A DNA stretch of 64,000 nucleotides from Enoplolaimus lenunculus (taxonomy: Eukaryota > Nematoda > Enoplea > Enoplida > Thoracostomopsidae), in the NCBI GenBank assembly GCA_030248215.1, contig JASANG010003849.1, forward strand, positions 1 through 64,000, written 5' to 3'. Below are positions 34,379-44,785 of the stretch, piece by piece; position 1 is the stretch's first letter; each line of letters starts with the position of its first letter. Below the pieces are notes generated by a model that saw only the letters and a list, made by a program, of their open reading frames with translations, did not search any database and was not told the DNA's origin. The position numbers and the translations under genes are program-made.

Positions 34379-37300
34379 CTAAAATAAACAAACACAAATA
34401 TTGATGGATTATCTGGCCAATGTAAAGAACACGGGCGCAACACTATTATAAGCATATTCCTAAGCCAAAGCCTAAGCCTAACCCTAAACCTAAGCGTAAG
34501 AATGCGTTTATTCGTAAGCCTAAGAAGCCTAACTACAGGTATCTGGTTCTATTTCCTAATCATTTAAAACAATTTGTCTCGTTCGGTAAGCTAAATTTGA
34601 AACATTTTAGTATTCAAGCTTTTACACTTTCTTGCACTGAAATTTGGTAGAAACTTACAAAATCCCCAAATAACCGCAGACGACCACGCACGAATTCCTT
34701 GAGTTGACAACAACGGTTTAGCGAGCAGTTTGAGAAGCGTTGAATTTTCATACTCACTGGGTCGAGCTTTGTCACTCTGTAAAACAAAGACACTCGTTCG
34801 TGTGAGACATGCTTGTCCTGGTGCTTATGCAATATATGCAATGCAAATTATATACTCTGCCTGACGGCAGGCTATGATCGCCACATAGTCGGAGAAAAAA
34901 AGTAGCTGAAGACGCAGGCTACATGGTGCAGTGTAAGAGCGCTGGCCTCGGAATCCGTTGGCCGCTAGATCGAAACCATCCGTACCCTGGTTTTTCAGCT
35001 GCATACTTAAATGGTCTCAAGTCTCGGTTCCTACCTAGACTGACATCGTTCACGATAGTTTTTAGTTTTGAGCTCGCTATGTTTAACAGGTAAATAATTT
35101 TAGCATCAAGTATCAGAAAATAATTAGGTGTGAAATGACATAGCTAGTAGAGTGCTCTTTGGAAACAAAGCTTTAACCGGATCAATTTTCATGATCCACC
35201 ACCCTCAACCGGATACGAGGTAGCTAGCTGCAGTCTAGAGTCGTATTCTCATCAGTATATAGCACCTGTCATCAGTTAGTAGTATATGTTTGCAAACAAG
35301 CGAACTGTTGTTGTTGCTGAGGAATTCGTAAATTCGCACAAGTGTTGGGTAGACCAAATTTGGTAAATGTGCTGAATTCGAAACTCGCCATTGGCTGATT
35401 CGAAAGTTACAAGACCTATTATCAACTGGTGATCGGTGCTGCACACATTCGATAACCGCTGGTGTAGTCCATACTGCAAGTGCACACAATATTCAAACAT
35501 TATCTCGCTGTGGCTATTTGTTCTCTTCAAGCTAATTTTGTTGTCGAGGGCATCGAGATGGAAGCCGTAGTAACTTTTTTGACCCTTTGAATACTGGCTT
35601 AGATCTGGCTAGTTTACAACACGAACCAGAACCGTATTAAGTATATATAGTTGAATTCAACGCCGTACGCCATTCTACTGTAATGATTTGAATAAGTAGG
35701 GAAATGGTGACCAATATTTGCTTTGTCTTTTTCAAAGACTGCCCACTTTACTATTTGGGGCCCATGTAAAGATTAGGGGCCGAACGTTACTCTGTGGGAC
35801 TGCCACAGAAGTAAGCTTACGCTTTAGACGAATTGTTTTGCTCAGCTTAGGAAGGCTTAGGCTTGGAATATGCTCATTGTTACGCTTAGGTTTAGGCTTA
35901 GGGTTAGGCTTAGACTTAGGAATTTGCATATAATACTGTTCCGCCTCTTTACATCGGCTTTATTTGGGAACAAACTGTTATTTATTTTTAATCAAGTGCC
36001 TGTTAATTGGAAAACACACCTTTAACTTATGCCAGCCATTTTACTTCATTGCTTTCTGAATATATACCTTTTAAGGGCTGCTATGAATATTGGTAACATA
36101 TACACTGACCGTTACTTTTACTATTCGGTTCGCTCGCTTTATACACCTACCAATCCATACATGCGATATCCTTCGCGATACCGTATACCTCGGTAAGCGG
36201 CACTCTTGGCCGTACATCGGGTCCACGGTTCCCACGCGAACCATTCAACTAATAAATGATTGCGTCCTATCCCGAGGTAGACCGGTTGCCGGCGATCCAG
36301 CCTTTGATCTTGCGCAAATGTCTTTGAATTGACAACTTCAAACGGCGGAAACCGTCCATCGGTTCGATTGATGAACGCAAAGCCTTGTGATGTTATTGCT
36401 TTTGGTAAATAAATTACTGATGAAAATGCTTCAGATTGCAATTCATCTTTGCCTCCGGTACGTCTTGGTGTTGGTATATCTGAAATCAATTTACTGATGT
36501 AGATTTTCAAATTGTCTACGCTCCTAGAGGCATATTCTGGCTCGTGTTACCTTTTTAGGGGCGTCCAGGTTTCATTGCGGGTCTATAAAGAGCAGGTTTA
36601 GATTCTAGAACACATTTTTTTGCTTAGGCTTAATAGGCTTAGGATCACTAACGCTTAGGCTTAGGAACACCATCGCTTAGGCATAGGCTTAAGAATACGC
36701 TTAATCTACTGTTTACGACCCTAAATGTAACATTGGCCAATATTCTCAACTATATCAGTTAGTCGCAAGTCGTCAACCAATCAAAATTTACACAGCTGCC
36801 AAAGTTCAGCAAAGTAGAAAAGTAAACTTAAAAACTCAAAATGTTTTTCCAAAATCATCATTTGGGTACGGTATCCCAGAGGCAGGCCTAGCCCGCCTGG
36901 GAAAATTTTGCACCCCCCAGAAGATTTTTAACCTACCTTGCAAGTCATTGAAAACCTTTAAATGCCCTTTCTGAAAAAATTTTAGCTTCAACTAGCAAGG
37001 TGAGCTGGCTACGGGTCGGTCGTCAGGTCCAAATTCTAAACATACATAAACCTATCGTTGACTGGTGAGAGATGCTACACACATTTCAAACGATGCTTGC
37101 AAGTTGCCGAATTCAGAATTGCGTTTTGGAACCGTATAAAACTTGACTTTAGTTTGTTTGCAAACGAACATTCTGACGGAGAAAATATATTTGACCTCTG
37201 CGACCCCGAAAGTTAAAAGCCTTACTTTATTCGTGTGCCTAGAATGACATGGAAAGAGTGTTTTCATATGTTTGATAATTTAAGCCCTATTCACATGCGC

Positions 37301-40300
37301 AAGCTGTAGCAGCAAAAACTTGCATGTGCAACTTGCACGCTCGAGTTTGGTCATAAAGTAGTTTTGAAGTTCTTGAAGCTGCAAATTATTTACTGCAATT
37401 CATGCTATTTAATTTAATCCGCACATATGAACGCAGCTGCAAGTCGCTTGAATTTCATACACCTGCAATTTTATTGGTCGCGTAGGCCAATCTGCTATTT
37501 TATGTAATAGTGTGGCTTGGGCTAAACCGCTTTTCAACTGACAGACCAATCAGATTTGATCATTTGAACAGACGCAATACCGTCAACCAATTAGCGTTGT
37601 TTTTTACATCACTGTTGTTTTGCTACATCTTTACAATCGCTATTTGTCCGGAGAAGCAGATTGGCCTACGATATATACATCAGGTAAACTTTCGGCTGTA
37701 ATCCAATTAACACAGTGTATGCTATGTTCAGTGAAATATGGTTAATTTAACCACAATCATTTTTTACTTACATGTTTTGTATACTTGAAGATAGCTATTT
37801 TCACAGTCAAGCGTACCACCAGCCCATACGGGATTCAGATATGCCGTCAGCTGTCCACAAGAAAATAGTAAATTATTTTAAATGGGGCCTCCATATCATG
37901 GTTTCCTGACCAGATCTGGCACCAATGCATAATTATGTAGAAAAACCTTATTCGTACAGGCACCGAAATATGAGATTTTTAAGCTCTTGTGTACATCAGG
38001 TATACGCTTTGACTCAAGCTAGGATTAAATTTCGTGAAAGTTGTACCATAGTGTAAACCTTTCCCTGAGTCATTACCTAAGCCTAAACCTGAGCCTAAGC
38101 ATAAACGCCTTAACCTTAAATGTGGGGACGCTGTACATGAGCCGATATTTTTGTCAGGTTCATCGGGCAAATGAATCAAGGATCGCGGGGGGCAGACTAC
38201 GTCAATTCGTGTCGTAAATAATTTTTTTGCTAAATATCAACCAGAACACAAGTTTATTAATGATTTGGCACTACCAAGCAACCGTAAACTGTCAAATTTA
38301 TATTCCCATTTCGGGTGTCGTGCCCATTCGTAAATACATCACGATTGCATTATTAATGGAAACAATTTTCAATTACTGTCCGTGAAACGTACCAAATATA
38401 CAATTTCAATGGTCGGTTCTTCGAGTTCAGACTGAGGAATGCAGGTGTAGAGATTTTCGTGAAATAAATGCGCACGTACTATGACAAGCCTAAAAACTAG
38501 TGACGTAAACCATATAAAGATCATAGGCGGAACGTTTTTCTGTGGGATTGCAATTGCGCACGTTTAGACTTTAGACTATGTTTCGTTTTGGTTTAGGCTT
38601 TTAGGTGTAAGCTCGTTCTTACGCTTAGCTTACGAATATGTTTATACTACTGTGACGGTCAGTATTATGCATCGGCCCAAGAAGATAAAACATTTTACTA
38701 AACTTTCTATAAATCAAAAAAATGTAAAGACGAAATTTTTTTCGAACCGCATATTCTCAAATGTGTGTAGCACCTGTCACCTAGTAGTGATACGTCTTGG
38801 ATATAACTTTCAAAATGAATTTTAAATTATGCGCACAACTTGCCATTTGGATAGGCCCGTAGCCAGCTCACCTTGCTTGAAGGGGGCTAAAATTTTTTTA
38901 GAAGGGGCATTAAAGGGTTTTCAATGAGTTATAAGTAATGTTGAAATTTTTCTAGAGGGGTCCACGATTTTCCCAGGGGGCCCTGAGCCCCCTTCTGGCC
39001 CAGCCCTTGGCTACCGGTCCGCATTTCCTCTTAGGTACTTCTTAGCATTACAGTTCAATATTTGCAGTTATCGTAGTTCGCTTGTTTGAAACCCTATTAC
39101 CAACCAGAGATACTTAATACTAAGCATAGTTGAGAGCAGAATGCCGCTTTATAGTCGATAAAATCGTGATTATATGGATGGCGCTATACTTTTGATGTTG
39201 TCCGGCGCCGTCCGTCACTGTCCTGCAGCGAACAACAACGCACGTGGGACCTTGAAGTTTAGTCAATGTATAGAACAGGGCCGGATCGTTTTCCGACGGG
39301 ACTGTAATAAAGTCAGTTTAAGCTTTCGACTAACTTTTTTGTTTAGGCTTGGCCTTAGGTTTAGAAATAGACTCATCCTTACGCTTAGGCTTACGCTTAG
39401 GCTTAGAAATAGGCTCATCCCTACGCTTAGGCTTCGGCTTAGGCTTAGGCTTAGGCTAGGCTTAGACTTAGGAATATGCTTATATTTCTGTTCTGGACCT
39501 GTTCGGTACATGGGTTAGAAATTTGAACCCAAGGGTGCTATCGCTGAAATTTACCTACTGGGCATACGCGTAATAATTGTTGACATCTGCGTGTCGCACT
39601 TTATTTCACATCCACATGTGTGCACTTGAGTTGCTCATAGTCTTTACTCTTTGCGGGAATGGGGTTAAACTTGGACTTAAACATTTTTGCAATCCAGCCA
39701 GTATCGCGAGAACACCCGTGTCAAAATCAGGAGACAAACTTTTTTTCTGCTAGACTGCAATTCAGTATGTAAGCTAATAAGCGTTAGATAAATAATTTTG
39801 CTTAAGCTTAGGTATAACCTCATTGTTACTGCTTTGATTTAGGCTTCAGTCTTAGGAATATACTTATGCTACTGTTACAGCCCTGTTCTGCACATTGGCC
39901 GTTGAGGCGAACGCTTACTTGCCGTCATTTTGAAAAATACTCGATTTCGACCCGTATTTTGCGTCGACTTTTTCCATAAATCGACTTTTAAGCCATTGTT
40001 TTAGTTGAATCCAACGGTACGGCTGTTAAACGAAAATAAATTTGAAAATGCCCACGTTAATCACAGCGGCTTACGAATGGTCAGACTGCGACTCCGGAGC
40101 ACTTAATAGAGACTGAGAAGCGTATGTTTACTGGCTGAGGAATAACGATTAAGCATACGTTTTAGGTTTAGGGTTAAGCTGGCACTTCAGTTCAGGCTTA
40201 GGAATAGGCGAAGGCCTACTGAGCAGGGTCTTTATATTTGCATGGCCCAAAATTATTTTAGACAGTTGTTTGCGTTGTGTTTATAACCGCAGAAACAACG

Positions 40301-42455
40301 TCGTATTAACCATGGAAGAGCCAGTATACTGCAGTTATGCAAGAAAATAGCTTGCATAAACATTTCTTAAATTGTACGTGAATATCGAACCACCTGTGAC
40401 ACATCAGCTCATAGAAATTCCACAATATCATACGTACACCAGGTAACTTTTGAAGACGTAATGTGATGAACACTAAAGCAAAAAAGCTTCAGTATCCAGA
40501 CCATCGCACAACTCCTCTGAAAAGTCATTTGGTGTACGCATAATATGGCCAATGTAAAGAACAGGGGTGGAACAGTATTATAACCATATTCCTAAGCCTA
40601 AGCCTAACCCTAAGCCTAGGCCTAAGCCTAAGCCTATAAGCCTAAACGTAAGGAAGAGCATATTCCTAAGCCTAAGCCTAAGCCTAAACGTAAGAAGGAG
40701 CATATTACTAAGCCTAAGCCTAAGCCTAAGCTAAGCAAAAAAATTAGTCTAAAGCTAAAGCTTACACTATTGCAGTCCCACAGAAAAACGTTCCGCGTCT
40801 GATCTTTACATGGGCGCATGATACTGTGGAATTTGCATCAGTCGGAAGATCCTTTAAAAAAACTGGTAAATTCTTACATCATACGCGTGGTTAAGCAAAT
40901 CATTGCGTTCATACGTCATCCATACTTTCGCGTCGCCATTCTGTGCAATACTTGCAAGACACGTTGCACACGACAGTTCAACCGTTCGACCCGGCCAATA
41001 ATATACCGGTACATAGCGAATGTTACGAGCTGAAGTTTAGAAATGGTTTCAAATTTTGTAATTATTTTTAAAATATATATTTTCTTTTGAGTAAAAAAAA
41101 CATATTTAAGAGCTTGTGAAAAAAACCTTTAACTCTAAGCTGATTCCAACGCCTGAACAGCCAGGCACCATTCTCTCCTTTTGGGAAGGCCCCACGCCTA
41201 AAGGGGTCCCCGTGCTTAACCGGTTGAAACAAAAACCGCCCAAGTTTTAAAGTGGGCCTGACTTTTTGGTCGCTTCGCTCGAGATTTTGGGGGCGCAAAA
41301 CGAGCGAGAAGCCAGGCGTATTTTAAAACTTCGGCGGTTTTTGCTTCATACGGTTAGGGTAGGGGGCCTGAACCGGTGCCGATTCCAACTTTAGTACACC
41401 ATGCTTAATAAACATACAGGATACTATGTTAACCGCACTAAACGATTATAATTTTATAACAACGGTTCATTACAATTAATTTTCTCAAACACAACCGCAA
41501 GAGAGATAACAGTTTTTCTGACCAGACACATTGATATACGCCCAGAAATGAAATTGAAAGCATTCCAACTCGTTGTTATGTGCATAAAGTATCGACAAAG
41601 AATCGGCAATTTTTTTGCAGTGCAGATACCAATACTCACGAAAAGTGCCGATTATTACCGATGCCGCTTAATCGGTACGTCCTTATTTTTCTTAGTTCCC
41701 ACAAAAGGAACACTGTCACCCACATTGAAAATTAGGTGATTTTTACTTTCCTTCGCACACAACTGAAATGTGGCGGGAGCAGAAACATGGCGAAAGTTTT
41801 CCTTGAGTAGAGAAAAGTAAAAAATTCGCCAAAACCTCCACCGCCACATTTCTGAGTTGTGTGCGGGGGGGGGGGAAGTGCCAGCATCTGTTCCAGCAGA
41901 AAAGTTTTGATTCGCGACTGGTTTATTTTCTCGCGTTTGTACACTTCTCCCCCATTAAAAAAGTTATGGCTTAGGATTAGGTTTAGGCTTACGTAAACGC
42001 TTTGGCAAAGTGGGACTTTTGTCGCTTCAAAAGCAGCTCATTTGTTCGTTAAAACGGATGTTGCTGCAAAACTGATGATGTCATAAATTTGCTAACCTGG
42101 GGTGTTTCTGAAAAACTGATGATGTCATAAATTCGCTAACCTGGGTGTTGCTACAAAACTGGTGACGTCATAAATTCGCTAACCTGGAGTGTTTCTGCAA
42201 GGCTGGTGATGGCATAAATTCGCTAACATGGGGTGTTTCTGAAAAACTGGTGACGTCATAAATTCGCTAACCTGAACATATGACGTCATTGTGATCGAGT
42301 TTAGTAATTGGCGAAAATTTATAATTATAATACTCGAGTAACTGGGGATTGTTGTTGAAATATTCGCCTTCCACCGGTGCAAGCGAAGGTTCTTTGTGGC
42401 AACCAGCAATAACAAATAGTTGAACTGATATCCAAATACCATTAATATAATTCAT
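34317..42455 (-). CDS. FAM187-like secreted/membrane Ig protein, six exons, 3' part not found
   Basis: Exons 42455-42272, 41029-40878, 38431-38393, 37850-37772, 36479-36189, 34378-34317; phases agree throughout and give 269 codons. Starts with a signal peptide (MNYINGIWISVQLFVIAG). The second exon has CSARNIRYVP then TVELSCATC, against human FAM187A CPAFLMFDN then SFELPCHC, then a V.W.TY Ig-like strand. Exon 5 holds LLVEWFAWEPWTRC, against FAM187A VFTTFWEWTPCDRC. FAM187 proteins are single-pass Ig proteins with little known function; the second Ig domain and membrane segment should follow but were not identified below 34,317. Alignment is by eye, so the family call is moderate. Confidence 0.6.
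34425..34535 (-). mobile_element. TTAGGC-array element, partial
   Basis: Left end GGCCAATGTAAAGAACACGG then AAGCCTAAGCCTAACCC. The far end is missing. It lies in the intron just upstream of FAM187-like exon 6. Confidence 0.5.
34800..35048 (+). mobile_element. tRNA-derived SINE, family 1
   Basis: Plus-strand copy: leader beginning GTGAGACATGCTTGTCC, a tRNA-like head with A-box-like TGGTGCAGTGTAAGAGCGC and B-box-like sequence, then tail AGTCTCGGTTCCTACCTAGA, CTGACA. Confidence 0.62.
35757..35958 (+). mobile_element. Inverted-repeat element carrying a (TTAGGC)n array
   Basis: Begins GGGCCCATGTAAAGATTAGG, then AACGTTACTCTGTGGGACTG, an array with TTAGGCTTAGGGTTAGGCTT, and ends CTGTTCCGCCTCTTTACATC. 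TATTTGGG lies on both sides, a possible 8-bp duplication. Confidence 0.62.
36189..36479 (-). CDS. FAM187-like exon 5: W-rich WxPWTRC segment
   Basis: 291 nt, phase 1 to 1, acceptor TGATTTCAG, donor CCGAG|GTATAC. Encodes IPTPRRTGGKDELQSEAFSS, later GFAFINRTDGRFPPFEVV, then GIGRNHLLVEWFAWEPWTRC. The last motif resembles a thrombospondin type 1 start, but lacks the CSxTCG part and fits FAM187 better. Confidence 0.65.
36590..36742 (+). mobile_element. TTAGGC-array element, partial
   Basis: Shoulder TTTTTTTGCTTAGGCTTAAT, array CGCTTAGGCTTAGGAAC, end CTGTTTACGACCCTAAATG. In the intron upstream of FAM187-like exon 5. Confidence 0.45.
37477..37677. mobile_element. MITE, TATGTCGTAGGCCAATCTGC family
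   Basis: Ends CGCGTAGGCCAATCTGCTAT and AAGCAGATTGGCCTACGATA. Lies in the intron between FAM187-like exons 4 and 5. Confidence 0.65.
37772..37850 (-). CDS. FAM187-like exon 4
   Basis: 79 nt, phase 0 to 1. Encodes LTAYLNPVWAGGTLDCENSY, LQVYKT. The donor AACAT|GTAAGT was preferred to CTTCAA|GTATAC because only it gives the phase required by exon 5. Confidence 0.55.
38393..38431 (-). CDS. FAM187-like exon 3: 39-nt microexon
   Basis: Acceptor CATTCCTCAG, donor TATTTG|GTACGT; 13 codons in phase 0, SELEEPTIEIVYL. Only this frame is compatible with the exons on either side. Confidence 0.5.
38512..38668 (+). mobile_element. TTAGGC-array element, short copy
   Basis: Starts CCATATAAAGATCATAGGCG, AACGTTTTTCTGTGGGATTG; the array is reduced to a few diverged units (TTTAGGCTTTTAGG). 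Confidence 0.5.
38865..39020. repeat. GTAGCCAGC...GGGG dispersed repeat
   Basis: Begins GGCCCGTAGCCAGCTCACCT, ends CCCTTGGCTACCGGTCC, with GGGGGCCCTGAGCCCCC inside. Inverted relative to the 36.9 kb copy. Confidence 0.55.
39255..39515 (+). mobile_element. Inverted-repeat element carrying a (TTAGGC)n array
   Basis: Has the CGTTTTCCG...GTAATA and TTTGTTTAGGCTTGGCCTTA shoulder, then TTAGGCTTACGCTTAGGC repeats, ending CTGTTCTGGACCTGTTCGG. Confidence 0.6.
39745..39905 (+). mobile_element. TTAGGC-array element, degraded
   Basis: Begins CTGCTAGACTGCAATTCAG-like sequence, few TTAGGC units, ends CTGTTACAGCCCTGTTCTGC, ACATTGGCC. Confidence 0.45.
40548..40815 (-). mobile_element. Inverted-repeat element carrying a (TTAGGC)n array
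   Basis: Ends GGCCAATGTAAAGAACAGGG and CTGATCTTTACATGGGC, with CGGAAC just inside each. Interior is about 130 bp of CCTAAGCCTAAGCC. Flanks GCATAATA and GCATGATA may be a 7-of-8 target duplication. Non-coding. Confidence 0.65.
40878..41029 (-). CDS. FAM187-like exon 2: first Ig-like half
   Basis: 152 nt, phase 1 to 0, donor TATGAT|GTAAGA. Encodes ARNIRYVPVYYWPGRTVELS then CATCLASIAQNGDAKVWMTY, with an Ig-type Cys and Trp pair plus an extra CxxC. Confidence 0.65.
41370..41690 (+). mobile_element. TAGGGATGTGCCGAT-family MITE, fragment
   Basis: Carries GGTGCCGATTCCAACTTTAG and the family interior (ATACGCCCAGAAATGAAATTG) and ends in TTACCGATGCCGCTTAATCG. One end has lost its terminal CATCCC. Confidence 0.5.
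42055..42271 (-). repeat. Five-unit ~43-bp tandem array repeating a splice donor, in FAM187-like intron 1
   Basis: Starts at the first base of intron 1. On the minus strand each unit begins GTTAGCGAATTTATGACGTC (one has GTTAGCAAATTT) and ends with a CACCCCAG or similar, so four units recreate CAG|GTTAGC. Each unit also holds a pyrimidine run plus CAG (for example GTTTTTCAG). TGACGTCA, a CREB/ATF-type site, is intact in two units and altered in the others; a further copy lies in the exon itself. Confidence 0.8.
42272..42455 (-). CDS. FAM187-like exon 1: signal peptide
   Basis: 184 nt from ATG to GTTCAG|GTTAGC, phase 1 out. Hydrophobic segment GIWISVQLFVIAG is a clear signal peptide, followed by EPSLAPVEGEYFNNNPQLLE. 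The coding end contains TGACGTCA, and the donor is the first unit of the intronic tandem array described below. Confidence 0.65.
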
Positions 42456-43690
42456 TTTTCATCAATATTCTCAAAAATAGTCCGGAGTATATATTAATAA
42501 CATTTAAAAATAAATACCCAGAGTCAGAGTTTTTCGGTGCCCAACACCTGTGGAATAATCTGGCATACTTCCCGGACCCGGATTCAACTAGCGAGGACGA
42601 AAATTTTCTAGGGGCCAAAAATTTTCCAGGAGGGGCCGAGACACCCCGGCCTTCCCTTGCCTACGGGCCCGCGCGTCCGGTGCAAATCGTGAGGAGAGCC
42701 ATAGACAGGTTTAGACCAACTAAGCGGTGAAATAGAAGAGCTTTACCTTGAACGCAAGAGGCACTTGCTTAGTTTCCACCCGACAATACAATAGCGGGCA
42801 ACATTTTATTTGCACGTTGATCCGCTATCAATGTTCGAAAACTTTGAATTGTCTGCTATCCTGAAGTGACGTTCACTGTTTGTGCTACATATTCGAAATA
42901 TTGTCCGTCAATATCATATGTCATGTTTGAAAATGTCTGCAAGGTTGTGGTAAAATAGCTCGAATTCCCTGTGAAGGATCATATGATACTAGAATTTGAA
43001 TTTTCAATTGTTTTTACTTAGAAATATATTTAAGCCAAATTTCTGCCAGAAACCGAAAAATAGAAGCTTATTTAGCATTTGAAATCAGTTAAAGCTGCAT
43101 TATCTAACTTCTCATATTATTAGTGCGCACAAATTACACTATTCTGTATAATATCATATGATATTTGGTAGAATTTCAGAATATCATATGATATTTGTAT
43201 AAAAATATCCCTTTGTATCATGTGACAAATGGCTGTTTGTATACGATGACAACTGGAGATCAAGGATTTGTAAGCCAATGTCGTGTGACATTCACATTTT
43301 GTCTGCATAACCGCTATTCAGATCACAACATTTTATGTTGCGTCGAATCAACATGGACAAAACGTGTTCCAGGCTTAGGCTTATGTCAACGTTTAGGTGA
43401 AGGTTTAGGAACAGGTTCGGTTTAGTTTTAGATTTTAGGCAAGAACTTTTTCAAAACCTCTAAGCCAACCAACAATTAAATAAACTCTAGTGGCAGGCGT
43501 TATAGTTTATAAAATTTTTTGCCTTCTGGCGTCCTCCGTAAGCGTTGATCGCCTCCCGTAACCGACCATCTACGGCGCCGAATCCCATGCATGGCGCCGC
43601 CATAACACGGTGCCTCCCCAAGGACCTATGGGTTAGCCTCCTTTTATCAACACGGGTTCAGATGTTAAAACGTCCATGATTCTGGGTGTA

Positions 43691-43900
43691 CACTGTAACA
43701 GATGGAGAGTCAAATTGACTCTCTGTGAAATAGGCTTTTCCTGACTACACAAACTGAGTCAAATTCGATTCCGCCAGAGTCAAACATGCGATTCAGTGGA
43801 TCGAATTTGACTCTGGCGGAGTCCAATTTTGACTCAGTTTGTGTAGCCAGAAAAAGCCTATTTACCAGAGAGACAATTTGACTCCCCATTTTTTGCAGTG
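43691..43900. mobile_element. 210-bp palindromic MITE, CACTG ends (second copy)
   Basis: Exactly the same length as the 32.4 kb copy, ends CACTGTAACAGATGG and CCATTTTTTGCAGTG, same AAATAGGCTTTTCCTGACTA and TGACTCAGTTTGTGTAGCC arms. Flanks show no 4-bp duplication, only a shared TA. Confidence 0.72.
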
Positions 43901-44526
43901 TACCAATATCAACGTTGAACCTGCTCGAGAAACTAAACTAATAACAATATTTCTACTAATAATTTAAAGCAGAGACATAAAGTCTATACAAACTAACAAA
44001 AATTCTTCAATACGAACAGTTGCTCAAGACTGCCACTTTTTACTGGAAGGAAACACATTATTGGTTCAATCGGCAAACAGAAATAAATTATCTAATTCTA
44101 CTTGATATGGTCGAAGGTAGGATTTTGGGATTACGGGATATGGTCGCACGTGAGATTTTGAGATTTCTGGATATTGTTGTAGTATGGAATTAATGTCACT
44201 CATACTCTACCATATGTGCATTCCGTACATCCATTGTCCTACTATACTGTTTTAAAAAATTAGCTATCTATACTGTTATTGGGAAACTGTGCGCGCATTT
44301 TAGCTCTAGAAATGTCTGCATAGAGTTTATTGCATTACCGGACATTTTGTATATAGTTTGCGTTATGTTAATATTAAATATAGAGTTGCGCGAACTGCCG
44401 GACTTCCTCGTTAGCCTAAAAGTTGCCGCAGGAAAGCGCTGAATAACATAACTTACACGTTCTTCTTAGGACGTTGACTAAAAACGATAAGGTATTTTGA
44501 TAGTATCTTTTTCTCGTGTTAAAATT

Positions 44527-44785
44527 AGAATTTATCGACAAAACTAAATTTTTCCGCCAAATTTGAATTTTCCGCTAAAATTTAAATTTTCCCGCCAAAT
44601 TTGAATTTCTCGCCAAAACTAAAATTTCAAGCCAATATTGGAATTCCTGGTTAAAATTTAAATTTTACCGCCAAAATTTTAATTTCTTATCTAAAATTTA
44701 AATTTTCCCGTCAAAATTTGAACTTCCGCCGAAATTTTAAATTTGCCCGCCAAAATTTGAATTTTTCCGCCAAAATTTGAATTTG
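44527..44785 (+). repeat. Degenerate ~20-bp tandem repeat, CCGCCAAAATTTGAATTTT
   Basis: About twelve units of the type TTTTCCGCCAAAATTTGAAT, diverged by point changes. AT-rich with regular CCGCC spacing. No open frame. Confidence 0.7.

Noticed and set aside
36189-36479. Thrombospondin type 1 repeat
   Set aside because: WFAWEPWTRC fits the start of TSP1, but the CSxTCG core is absent and the FAM187 alignment explains more of the exon.
39174-39518. 114-codon frame with repeated RLRLRL
   Set aside because: Translation of the TTAGGC array; no protein expected.
43500-43640. GC-rich block suspected as a LINE 5' region
   Set aside because: No reverse transcriptase or endonuclease motif nearby and no second copy in the window.
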